Source of the DNA: Terrimonas sp.
Lineage (GTDB): Bacteria > Bacteroidota > Bacteroidia > Chitinophagales > Chitinophagaceae
NCBI RefSeq assembly: GCF_003075435.1
Contig: NZ_QCZJ01000014.1
Coordinates: 62,001 to 126,000, forward strand
Length of the DNA stretch: 64,000 nt
Direction: 5' to 3'
Shown here one piece after another: positions 9,833 to 17,742 of the stretch. Below the pieces are notes generated by a model. That model had not been told where the DNA came from and did not search any database. It saw only the letters and a list, made by a program, of their open reading frames with translations. Both the position numbers and the translations under genes were made by a program. How positions within the stretch are numbered: the stretch's first letter is position 1; every line of letters starts with the position of its first letter.

Positions 9833-10255
9833 ATGAACGAAGCACTTTTAATAATACTTATACTGATAACAGGCGTAACTTTTTTCAACCTGACAAAAAA
9901 AATTGGCATTGCGGCGCCGGTTCCCGTTCCCATATCCTATCCGAACGGGCTTGCTAACTACCCGGAGAATCTTACAAAAGTTATCTACTCGGGAATAAGT
10001 GAAGAAGCAAATACAATGTATAGCAATCTCTGGTCTGTTACCGCTACTGCAGACGTAAGCGCCTCTCCTGTATCAAATAAAATAACGGTAATTTATCACC
10101 AGTACAAAAAAGCATGTCACATTCCGGTTTACAGCAACAGAAGTATTGACGAAGCGCAAACCAATATAGATACTATTCCCCCTGATGCGGATGTATGCGT
10201 GGCATCTACCATCAGCGATATGCAATACAGGCATGTTTTACTGGAGCAATACTAG
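9833..10255 (+). CDS. Small membrane-anchored hypothetical protein
   Basis: 140 residues not recognised as a known family. The N-terminus is a hydrophobic helix (MNEALLIILILITGVTFFNL), probably a signal anchor, followed by a Pro-rich stretch (APVPVPISYPNGLANYPENL) and a polar domain of about 95 residues with two Cys (CHIPVYSNR, DVCVAST). It lies 79 bp after the PorE-like gene on the same strand, so it could be a fourth member of that transcription unit. Coding is supported by the clean signal-anchor pattern and normal composition; function unknown. Confidence 0.6.
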   Translation: MNEALLIILILITGVTFFNLTKKIGIAAPVPVPISYPNGLANYPENLTKVIYSGISEEANTMYSNLWSVTATADVSASPVSNKITVIYHQYKKACHIPVYSNRSIDEAQTNIDTIPPDADVCVASTISDMQYRHVLLEQY

Positions 10256-10259
10256 TGCA

Positions 10260-10378
10260 CGTTAAGTTTATCATGTCGCATATGGTCGTTAAAAGTGAAA
10301 TGTAAGACTTGTCTGCCGGCAGCTGCAGGCGTGAGATACTCACGTTATCGTCTGACGTTTCACAATTAACTTAACACC
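10260..10378. repeat. Imperfect inverted repeat between convergent genes, with GC-palindromic core
   Basis: The space between convergent stop codons holds nested inverted repeats. GTTAAGTT near 10261 pairs with AACTTAAC near 10367. GTGAAATGTAAGAC (about 10296-10309) pairs with GTCTGACGTTTCAC (about 10350-10363) with two mismatches. Inside are the palindrome CTGCCGGCAG and the small hairpin CGTGAG-ATA-CTCACG. The arms show a roughly 7-base periodicity. Likely a bidirectional transcript-end structure; there is no clear U-tract. Confidence 0.65.
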
Positions 10379-10431
10379 GGTAGCATAAAAAATCATCAAA
10401 AAACAATAGCATTAAAGTTGCCCGTTCCGCA

Positions 10432-11196
10432 TTACCGGGGAACCTGGAAAGTAAGCGGTTGCTTACGATAAGCCTTTACATTATGTCCATCCATATATGC
10501 AGGATTCCATTTAGGAGACTTTTTGATAATTCTAATTGCCTCTTCATCAAGAGAATACTCAACGGATTGCACCACTTCTACATTTGTTACGTTTCCTTTT
10601 GAATCAACTATAAATTCAACTACCACTGTTCCGGATTTACTGAGTTTATTTGCCCGCTCGGGGAATGTAATATTTTTCTGAATAAATTTTACCCAGGCTT
10701 TTTCTCCCCCGTCAAATGAAGCTTCTATTTCATCTTTAACCACGCGGTTATTCCATTCCCGTTCTTTCTCCTCGTTTGCCAGCCTGATTGCCGTAGTATC
10801 CATGCGTTCAAGCAACTTCCCTTTATCGTATTTTTCTTTACGAAATAAGGTAGAAGAATCCGTCATATAATACCACCAGTTATTTTTCTTTCCTTCGTAT
10901 GTAGTTCCGGATGAATCTATTTTTCCATCCCCTCCAAAAAAGATGAACGATCCATGAGGTATTGTTCCATCTTTATCTTTATATGTTTCAATAGTCATCA
11001 ATGGCCCGTCAAAATGATAGTATTTCCATTGATACGCGGTATCGCTTAACTTACGCAAACAGCCCAGGTATTTTGCCTGCTCAATTTTACAGGCTTTCCA
11101 GTTTTCATCAAAAACATAAAGGCTTACGTTGTTATCTTTTTGTGCGAACAAACAGACAGTTAAAAACAGGGCAGTTAAAGTAAACAGTGTTTTCAT
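10432..11196 (-). CDS. Secreted protein with C-terminal TonB domain
   Basis: 254 residues. A signal peptide (MKTLFTLTALFLTVCLFAQ) is followed by a MORN/YwqK-like antitoxin-type segment (about 60-125, WKYYHFDGPLMTIETYKDKDG and WWYYMTDSST), then a TonB C-terminal domain (about 160-254: ITFPERANKLSKSGTVVVEF, DSKGNVTNVEVVQS, AIRIIKKSPKWNPA). Proteins like this are often named energy transducer TonB, but here there is no N-terminal transmembrane anchor and no Pro-rich spacer, so true ExbB/ExbD coupling is doubtful. It lies 115 bp downstream of two DoxX-like genes on the same strand. Confidence 0.85.
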   Translation of the reverse strand: MKTLFTLTALFLTVCLFAQKDNNVSLYVFDENWKACKIEQAKYLGCLRKLSDTAYQWKYYHFDGPLMTIETYKDKDGTIPHGSFIFFGGDGKIDSSGTTYEGKKNNWWYYMTDSSTLFRKEKYDKGKLLERMDTTAIRLANEEKEREWNNRVVKDEIEASFDGGEKAWVKFIQKNITFPERANKLSKSGTVVVEFIVDSKGNVTNVEVVQSVEYSLDEEAIRIIKKSPKWNPAYMDGHNVKAYRKQPLTFQVPR

Positions 11197-11311
11197 AATA
11201 ATTTTAATTGAAGCGAAATAAAGGAATCAGATATGGAAATTTGAGAAAAGTGTTGAACATGTTATTTGTACAATATCAAAATGCCTCACTCTTTTATCTC
11301 TACCGAAGTTC

Positions 11312-13009
11312 TTAATATTCACCCGGCTGTAAACTGCTTTCCTTTAAAGTATATTTACGATCTATGCGATCAAGTAAAATATAAAGGGAATCATTATTTT
11401 CATCTGTACCAGATAAAATAATACGCTGACCATCAAGAGTGTCATATTTTAGTACCATTCTTTTTCTGACTTCATCATTCGCAGGCTCTGCATATTCCTT
11501 TATTCTTCTTGTAGTCACTGCTTTTGGATTTATTTTATATACTTCATTACCAATATTAGCCAGTGCTTCTTTGGGTATCCAGTTATACTGGTCATACGCT
11601 TCACTTTCTGTATCATCCTCTCCGCCATAAATTATTTTATTTTGCTTTTTTACATTCCACGTGGGTCCAACTGCACCTCCAACTCCGGCAGCACGGTTTC
11701 TTGCTATTGGCAAAGGAGTATATTTATCCTGTAAATACAGGGTTTTATTAATTTCATCTGCAAGATAATGAAATGCTCTTTGCCCCCCGGCTATTGCTGT
11801 AATTTCAAAAGTACGATCAATATCTCTTTGTGAATCGCCTCCGCCATTAGAAAGGTCGAGAGGCAATGGTTTATTAACTTTGAACGTAAGTGTTGGCCAT
11901 TTCTCAAATGTAACATCCTGCCACCGCACACTATCCAGCGGCGAATAAGGAATTATTTTATCATTAAGCCTGAACTCCGTTACTGTATAATTACCCCTGA
12001 GCTCTTTTACTCCGGCTGCAGATGGCAATTTATAAGGGTCATATCTCCAATTAATATACTGGAGATAAAAAAACAAAGGGAGAAAAATAAGAATAGTAAC
12101 AGTTTTTATACCAATACGCGCCCATCGCTGCCATACTTTGGAAAATGCCGGATAATAATTAACCGGCACCGTAAACTCTTCTTTTATGAACAGTTTATAA
12201 ATTTTAGGAACATCTGCTATCAGCAGAAAAGCTGCAAGCAATACAAAGTATGAACTATATACGTGCACACCGCCACTATAAGCTACATTTACAATTACGA
12301 TATCTCCGAGTGCGGCAAACAACAAAACAGAGCCCAGTGTTGTAGTTCGCCGGAATAACAATAATGTACCTGCACCCACTTCTACAACGCCTGCAAATAT
12401 TTGATACCATGGTGCAATGCCGACTGATAACCAGTAAATTTTCTGAGCCGTTATATCACCAAAATCAGCATTTAGCATGCCGAGCGATGGAAAAGGCATC
12501 TGCACCGGAAATACTTTTGTAAATCCAAACCCTATTATTCCTATACCAGCCCGGTAACGTACCAATGTCCTCAGCCAATAATAAAGAGTATTGTATTCCT
12601 CACGGTCTTTCCTTAGCAGGCGTACAACAACAGTCCATAAGAATCCTGCATTGATTGCAGCAATAGCTGTAATGAGCCAGTTTGCATAACCACCCAATGA
12701 TTTACCCAAAAAAGAATCTCCAAAAAAATTAATACCTGACCCAAACCTCGCTATATCATATAAGTCCCGATAATTAAGGCTGCTCCAATCTATATTGAGC
12801 ACCAGTTTAAACCATTCAGGGTTATTGGGAATACAGATAGCAACAAGAAAAATGAGCCCGATGCGAAACAAAATTTTTTCATACTGCTTCCATGGACGTA
12901 AAGCTGTTGTTTTTATTTGCTCACTTCCTGTCTCTAATGCTCTTTCGTATTCATCAGCATCAATCCTGTTAGATATTTTCATTTTGTCTATCTTATTTCC
13001 AGATGACAT
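11312..13009 (-). CDS. DoxX-like multi-pass membrane protein with C-terminal extracytoplasmic domain (copy 1)
   Basis: 565 residues. About seven or eight hydrophobic helices lie between residues 45 and 320, including the DoxX-like block LRTLVRYRAGIGIIGFGFTKVFPVQMPFPS and a following helix rich in Gly (IFAGVVEVGAGTLLLF). The last 240 residues are soluble and lipocalin-like in pattern (LRGNYTVTEFRLNDKIIPYS, LYILLDRIDRKYTL). DoxX-like proteins are linked to quinone or thiol redox chemistry in other bacteria, but no redox residues can be assigned here. It is a clear paralogue of the gene just upstream, which ends 28 bp before it. Function unknown. Confidence 0.8.
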   Translation of the reverse strand: MSSGNKIDKMKISNRIDADEYERALETGSEQIKTTALRPWKQYEKILFRIGLIFLVAICIPNNPEWFKLVLNIDWSSLNYRDLYDIARFGSGINFFGDSFLGKSLGGYANWLITAIAAINAGFLWTVVVRLLRKDREEYNTLYYWLRTLVRYRAGIGIIGFGFTKVFPVQMPFPSLGMLNADFGDITAQKIYWLSVGIAPWYQIFAGVVEVGAGTLLLFRRTTTLGSVLLFAALGDIVIVNVAYSGGVHVYSSYFVLLAAFLLIADVPKIYKLFIKEEFTVPVNYYPAFSKVWQRWARIGIKTVTILIFLPLFFYLQYINWRYDPYKLPSAAGVKELRGNYTVTEFRLNDKIIPYSPLDSVRWQDVTFEKWPTLTFKVNKPLPLDLSNGGGDSQRDIDRTFEITAIAGGQRAFHYLADEINKTLYLQDKYTPLPIARNRAAGVGGAVGPTWNVKKQNKIIYGGEDDTESEAYDQYNWIPKEALANIGNEVYKINPKAVTTRRIKEYAEPANDEVRKRMVLKYDTLDGQRIILSGTDENNDSLYILLDRIDRKYTLKESSLQPGEY

Positions 13010-13037
13010 GCTATTTGTTTTGAATTGAATTATTGGG

Positions 13038-14387
13038 TTACAGTTTCAGCTTCCTGCCACGTTTCTGCTTTTGAATAACTTTCAATAAATATTTTTTATC
13101 TACCCTTCTTAATGTGGCAAAAACAGAATCTTTATTCTGATCAATTCCTGCCAAAATAAATGTTGAATCATCGGGGTTTTCATACCTGAAAACAAGTGTT
13201 TCGTCTTTATAATTGGGATTGCGGTTTTGAAGCGTTAAAATATGGTTAACTGAATCAGCTTCATAACTGTAATAATGTCTCCCCGCTGAACCCTGTAGTT
13301 CATATATCCTGTTATTATTTTCTTTATAAATTCTATTAATATTGGTTGAATCAATTATTACCTCCCTGTTGGAAGCGATACTGATTGTATTCCAGTTCTC
13401 AAAAACAACATCCCTCCATCGTTTTGGATGTGTTTCAGAATAGGCAATGGTATCTTTGTTTAAAATAAATTCCTCCACATTATAGAAACCGCTGGACCCC
13501 GGCAAGCCTTTGGTAACAGGAATCTGGTAATTATCATAATAGTATCCATTGCGCGTTTTAAAGCCATATATAATAACAAAAAACAAAATAAAACCAGCTT
13601 TCAATGTCCACCTCCCATATTTCTGCCAACGCACATTAAATACTGGTTTGAAATAATTGGGGGCTGTAGGTTTTTGAAATATCAGGAGCTGTACTATTCG
13701 TTCCAGATCAAATAAGAGAATAAAAAAAGACATACTAAGCAAGAAAAGACAATACACATATTCTCCACCTTCGTAAGCAAGATTAGACATGAAAACATTT
13801 CCCGCAAAAATGATAATAAGAAACGCAGCAATAGAAGCTGTTTTACGATACAGTAATCCAAGCGCCAACATTATTTCTGTAAATCCGAGAAATGATTGAT
13901 ATGCTGGCACAATACCGAGCGTTAATGAAAATAATTTCCACAGATTAAAGTCGCCATAACTTGTATTTAGATTACTTATAGAAGGATAAGGAGCCAGCAT
14001 TGGAAACAACTTAATAAATCCATATGCCAGTAAAGCAACAGCTAACCTGAATCGTAATAATACACGTAACCAGTAATATAAAATTTTAAAATCGCGATCT
14101 TTATTTTTATCTGTCAGCCACCATATTGTTGCAATAACAGTTGCTATCAATAATACAATTCCCCAATCGGCAAAACTTTCACCGCCAGCCACAAACTGAG
14201 GCATGTAATGAGCAAGATTAAAAATATCTCCATAATACAGGTGCAGCCAGTTAACCGAGAAGATATATCTGTAAAATTTCCAGTCTACTGGTATTATCTG
14301 AAGTATGAAATAAACAAAAACAATTCGAAACACAGCTTTTTGAAATCTGCTCCATATAAGTCTCTGGTTCTTGGGGTTTAGGGACAT
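13038..14387 (-). CDS. DoxX-like multi-pass membrane protein with C-terminal domain (copy 2)
   Basis: 449 residues from the ATG at 14387 (MSLNPKNQRLIW). The frame also opens at a TTG at 14462, adding 25 polar residues, but the ATG is preferred. It shares order and local sequence with the downstream gene: WLRVLLRFRLAVALLAYGFIKLFPMLAPYPSISNLN matches WLRTLVRYRAGIGIIGFGFTKVFPV...PS, then NTSYGDF/NADFGD, EGGEYVYCLF/SGGVHVYSSY, and a soluble C-terminal domain ending DQNKDSVFATLRRVDKKYLL, matching DENNDSLYILLDRIDRKYTL. This copy has a shorter soluble domain. The tandem arrangement points to gene duplication. Confidence 0.8.
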   Translation of the reverse strand: MSLNPKNQRLIWSRFQKAVFRIVFVYFILQIIPVDWKFYRYIFSVNWLHLYYGDIFNLAHYMPQFVAGGESFADWGIVLLIATVIATIWWLTDKNKDRDFKILYYWLRVLLRFRLAVALLAYGFIKLFPMLAPYPSISNLNTSYGDFNLWKLFSLTLGIVPAYQSFLGFTEIMLALGLLYRKTASIAAFLIIIFAGNVFMSNLAYEGGEYVYCLFLLSMSFFILLFDLERIVQLLIFQKPTAPNYFKPVFNVRWQKYGRWTLKAGFILFFVIIYGFKTRNGYYYDNYQIPVTKGLPGSSGFYNVEEFILNKDTIAYSETHPKRWRDVVFENWNTISIASNREVIIDSTNINRIYKENNNRIYELQGSAGRHYYSYEADSVNHILTLQNRNPNYKDETLVFRYENPDDSTFILAGIDQNKDSVFATLRRVDKKYLLKVIQKQKRGRKLKL

Positions 14388-14687
14388 AACGTATTGATTA
14401 AACTGATACTGTTCAGGGTTACTAAAAGGTTTAAAATTTTTATCTTTCTGTTGCCACAACAAAATGGGATTACCATTGGTCTGTACCTAAGGTTTAAAGA
14501 TAATATTTTGTCTGGAAAAGTAATACCAAACGCGTTGCCGGGTAAAAATCCGTCATTGTTCCTTGTATCGCACGCTTCAAAAAGTATTAACTATCAATAT
14601 TATAAATCAACTATTTCACTGCTTTATCAACATTACATTTTCTATCTTTACCAATCCAAACCAGACACATCATCAAATTCTTAAATC

Positions 14688-15413
14688 ATGAAACACTTGC
14701 CATTATTAAGACATTTTATTGTTGTTGCTGCGCTCATAACATTTTTCGGTTTTGATGCTCCGCTGAAAAGTATTTCTCCATTGAATGGTGCGTGGAGCAT
14801 AACGGATAATAATAACACTACCTCCCTGTTGATAAGTGATGGTTATTGCATGATAACCACCTATGATAAAGATGGCAAAAAATTCATCAATACCTGGGGA
14901 GGGAGTTTTACCGTTGCCGGCAACCAGGTAAAGCTTAATGTTGAATTTAACAGCGATGATAAAACACAGGTAGGAAAAAGCCTGGCGTATACTTATTCTG
15001 TCCGGAATAATACCTTAATAACTGATGGAAACGGCGAACGGGCTGAATGGAACAGAGTGGATGATGGGAAAAGCCCACTTGCCGGCAACTGGCGTATTAC
15101 ACAGCGCAAACAAAACGACAAAATGGCTGATATGCCCTTAAGATCCAGAAGAACATTAAAACTACTTACAGGCACCCGTTTTCAATGGGCCGCCATAAAT
15201 ATAGAAACAGGAGAATTTTCAGGCACAGGTGGAGGAACCTATACTTTTACCAACGGCAAATACGCTGAACATATTGAATTTTTCTCCCGTGATAATTCAA
15301 GGGTGGGAGCATCATTAAGCTTTGATGGAAAAATTGAAGACGGGAATTGGATCCATTCAGGATTGAGTTCAACAGGACAACCCATTTATGAAATATGGTC
15401 GAGATTTAAATAG
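14688..15413 (+). CDS. Secreted protein with two tandem lipocalin-like domains
   Basis: 241 residues. A signal-anchor-like N-terminus (RHFIVVAALITFFGFDAP) is followed by two copies of a domain of about 100 residues. Copy one has LNGAWSITD...GGSFTVAGNQVKLNVEFNS...TQVGKSLAYTYS; copy two has LAGNWRITQ...GGTYTFTNGKYAEHIEFFS...SRVGASLSFDGK. Both start with the GxW signature of lipocalin-like folds. Small proteins of one such domain are common in Bacteroidota; the internal duplication is plain here. Probable periplasmic ligand binding, not established. The stop codon is directly followed by a heptamer repeat array. Confidence 0.78.
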   Translation: MKHLPLLRHFIVVAALITFFGFDAPLKSISPLNGAWSITDNNNTTSLLISDGYCMITTYDKDGKKFINTWGGSFTVAGNQVKLNVEFNSDDKTQVGKSLAYTYSVRNNTLITDGNGERAEWNRVDDGKSPLAGNWRITQRKQNDKMADMPLRSRRTLKLLTGTRFQWAAINIETGEFSGTGGGTYTFTNGKYAEHIEFFSRDNSRVGASLSFDGKIEDGNWIHSGLSSTGQPIYEIWSRFK

Positions 15414-15551
15414 TTTGTGGTTTGTGGTTTATAGTTTATAGTTTATAGTTTATGGTTTATGGTTTGTGGTTTATGGTTTGTGCCTTGTTTACAATTTGAA
15501 TTGTGGCGTAACCCAACCTCAAACCATAAACCACAAATTACAAACCTTATA
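15414..15551. repeat. Heptamer array with inverted complementary arm filling a convergent intergenic region
   Basis: Starting at the base after the upstream stop codon there are ten 7-base units in exact phase (15414-15483): TTTGTGG twice, TTTATAG three times, TTTATGG twice, TTTGTGG, TTTATGG, TTTGTGC. After about 40 bp, complementary units follow in phase: CCATAAA, CCACAAA, TTACAAA, CCTTATA (15524-15551), the last overlapping the stop of the opposite gene. The transcript from either side would form a long AU-rich hairpin, so a bidirectional terminator or mRNA 3' end is likely. Confidence 0.85.
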
Positions 15552-16719
15552 CCCCACTTCTCAATATCCCCAGTTCCAAACCTCTTAATTCTGCCAATCC
15601 GCGTAAGCGGCCGATGGCTGAATAACCCGGGTTATTTACCTTACCCATATCATCCAGCATCTGGTGACCATGATCTGGCCGGAACGGAATATGCAATGAA
15701 GATAACTGTTGTACATTCAGCAGTGCTTTCATTACCGCATACATATCCGTATCGCCATCCAGGTGGTCTGCTTCATAAAAATTGCCTTCTTTATCCCTTT
15801 TGGTATTACGCAAATGGGCAAAATGTATTCTCGTATTTACCTCGTTGATCATATCAGGTAAATCATTAGCCGGGTTTGCGCCTAATGAACCTGTACAAAA
15901 ACAAATGCCATTTGACGGAGCGTTCGAAAATGAAATGATATCCATCAGGTCCTGCCTGTTGCAAACGATTCTTGGCAATCCCAGTATATCAAAAGGAGGA
16001 TCATCTGGGTGTATTGCCAGCTTTAAACCAAGCTCCGCGGCAACAGGGGCTACTTCCTGCAGAAAATATGCAAGATTTGATTTAAGTGCCTTCCTGTCAA
16101 TATCTTTATACTTCTCCAGCTCTTTTTTCATGCCCGCGGTTGTTCTTTTTTCTTCGCCGGGAATTCCGAATAAAACAGTATCTATCAGCGCGTCTTTCTG
16201 AGCAGGGGTAAGATCATTATTCTTTTGAGTTGCTTTAGCCACTACCGCTGCAGGATAATCATTTTCTGCATCTTTTCTGCCCAGCAGATAAATATCAAAC
16301 AAGGCAAGATCACTCCAGTTAAAATACAATGCCTGCGATTCATCTGCCATCGGGTAATAGATATCCGTACGCGTCCAGTCGTTAACAGGCATAAAATTAT
16401 ATGTGATGATCTTTACGCCACAGGCTGCAAGATTAGCAAGCGATTGTTTATATTTTTCAATATATAGTTTATAGTTGCCGGTTCTTTGCTTAATATCTTC
16501 ATGTACCGTCAGGCTTTCAACCACACTCCATTCAAAACCGCCTTTTTTTAATTCATCAATCCGTTTATTGATTTCTTCTTTCGTCCATAATTCACCATGA
16601 GGAATATGGTGCAATGCCGTTACAATACCCTGTGCGCCTGCCTGTTTAATGTCCCTGAGCGATACGGGGTCGTTTGGTCCGAACCAGCGCCAGGTTTGCA
16701 ATAGATTTTTTGAGTACAT
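15547..16719 (-). CDS. uxuA: Mannonate dehydratase
   Basis: 390 residues from ATG 16719 (MYSKNLLQTWRWFGPNDPV). A TTG at 16740 would add seven residues but the family starts near the ATG. The WRWFGPNDPVSL opening, TALHHIPHGELWT, FNWSDLALF, the metal-ligand region LAIHPDDPP, CFCTGSLGA, HFAHLRNTKR and FRPDHGHQML are the UxuA family blocks, with the Cys and His ligands present. It dehydrates D-mannonate to 2-keto-3-deoxy-D-gluconate in hexuronate (glucuronate) catabolism, in the cytoplasm. No other uronate genes lie beside it, so this is an isolated pathway gene here. Confidence 0.95.
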   Translation of the reverse strand: MYSKNLLQTWRWFGPNDPVSLRDIKQAGAQGIVTALHHIPHGELWTKEEINKRIDELKKGGFEWSVVESLTVHEDIKQRTGNYKLYIEKYKQSLANLAACGVKIITYNFMPVNDWTRTDIYYPMADESQALYFNWSDLALFDIYLLGRKDAENDYPAAVVAKATQKNNDLTPAQKDALIDTVLFGIPGEEKRTTAGMKKELEKYKDIDRKALKSNLAYFLQEVAPVAAELGLKLAIHPDDPPFDILGLPRIVCNRQDLMDIISFSNAPSNGICFCTGSLGANPANDLPDMINEVNTRIHFAHLRNTKRDKEGNFYEADHLDGDTDMYAVMKALLNVQQLSSLHIPFRPDHGHQMLDDMGKVNNPGYSAIGRLRGLAELRGLELGILRSGV

Positions 16720-16939
16720 GCTGAAAAATTGAGTTTGCAAAGTAGGGTAAAAAAGTCAAAAGCGAAATATTGAATATTGCTTTTTGACTACCGTTGTTTT
16801 GGGCGGGGCAGATGTGTATATTACAATAGAAATGAAGAATATATACCTGCTACCCGTAAATCTCACAAATAATAACCAAAATTGTATAATGCTTCCTTCC
16901 CCATTCTTTGCCAATTTTGCATTATTAAAAATAATAACA

Positions 16940-17167
16940 ATGAATAACGATACTACAAACCTTCAGTTCAAAACAAATATTAATTGCAGCGGTTGCATAG
17001 CTTCGGTAAAGCCATTTTTGGACAAAGCTGAAGGCATCACCCAATGGGATGTAAACACTACAGATAAGAATAAAACCCTTACTGTTAAATCAGAAGGCAT
17101 AACAGTGCAGCAGGTAATAGACACAGTACAAAAAGCAGGCTTCAAAATTGAATCTATTAATCAATAA
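16940..17167 (+). CDS. HMA-domain copper chaperone-like protein
   Basis: 75 residues from the ATG at 16940; a TTTTGC -7-like element lies about 20 bp upstream, and longer frames starting at 16784 are not credible. It is a single heavy-metal-associated domain with the metal-binding C-x-x-C motif at Cys16-Cys19 (INCSGCIASV), and the typical ITQWDVNTTDKNKTLTV strand and QKAGFKIESI end. It should bind Cu(I) or another soft metal in the cytoplasm and pass it on. It leads a three-gene copper locus with a DUF3347 protein 10 bp downstream and a multicopper oxidase. Confidence 0.88.
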   Translation: MNNDTTNLQFKTNINCSGCIASVKPFLDKAEGITQWDVNTTDKNKTLTVKSEGITVQQVIDTVQKAGFKIESINQ

Positions 17168-17177
17168 AATTACTTTT

Positions 17178-17633
17178 ATGAAAAGGCTTCTTTTAGCAGC
17201 ATGTGTGCTGCTTTTTGGACAAACCGTATTTGCACAGGATGCAGACGATCTCCTGACCAGTTACTTTTCCATAAAAAATGCATTGATAACGGCTGATAGT
17301 AAAGCTTCTTCCAAAGCCATAGAGGATTTTATTGAAGCAATAAAAGCCGGTAAAGATTTTACACAAAAAAATGATTTACTGAAAACTGCGGATGCAATGG
17401 GCAGATCAACTGATATCGAAAAGCAAAGAGTAGCATTCGAAAAGGTTTCAATTACTATGTGGGAGATAGTAAAACAATCAGTTCCGTTAAATCAGGATGT
17501 ATATTATCAATATTGCCCTATGAAAAAAGCTTATTGGCTGAGTAATGAATCTGCTATCAAAAACCCATACTACGGATCAAAAATGCTTACATGTGGCAGT
17601 GTGAAAGATAAAAAATTAAATGGAAAGGAGTAA
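17178..17633 (+). CDS. DUF3347 copper-associated periplasmic protein
   Basis: 151 residues from ATG 17178, which gives a clean signal peptide (MKRLLLAACVLLFGQTVFAQ). DUF3347 features are clear: a helical N-terminal half (LLTSYFSIKNALITADSKAS) and the conserved Cys/Met/Tyr block QYCPMKKAYWLS...NPYYGSKMLTCGS near the C-terminus, whose Cys and Met are probable copper ligands. The family is found next to, or fused to, RND-type and P-type heavy-metal efflux components. It starts 10 bp after the HMA gene and precedes the multicopper oxidase by 109 bp. Confidence 0.85.
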   Translation: MKRLLLAACVLLFGQTVFAQDADDLLTSYFSIKNALITADSKASSKAIEDFIEAIKAGKDFTQKNDLLKTADAMGRSTDIEKQRVAFEKVSITMWEIVKQSVPLNQDVYYQYCPMKKAYWLSNESAIKNPYYGSKMLTCGSVKDKKLNGKE

Positions 17634-17742
17634 GGTTATGGGAACCTGATCGATCCACTATGTTCAAGCCTCAAAATAAAAAGCAGGCAAATTATTGGTA
17701 AGGTATTGAAGCATATACAAAATGATTTAAAATATTCATAGT

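Noticed and set aside
10432-11196. True TonB energy transducer
   Set aside because: It has a cleavable-type signal, no inner-membrane anchor or Pro-rich spacer, and no exbB/exbD beside it; kept as a TonB-domain protein.
15414-15551. CRISPR array
   Set aside because: Units are 7 bp with no spacers, and there are complementary arms; no cas genes are nearby.
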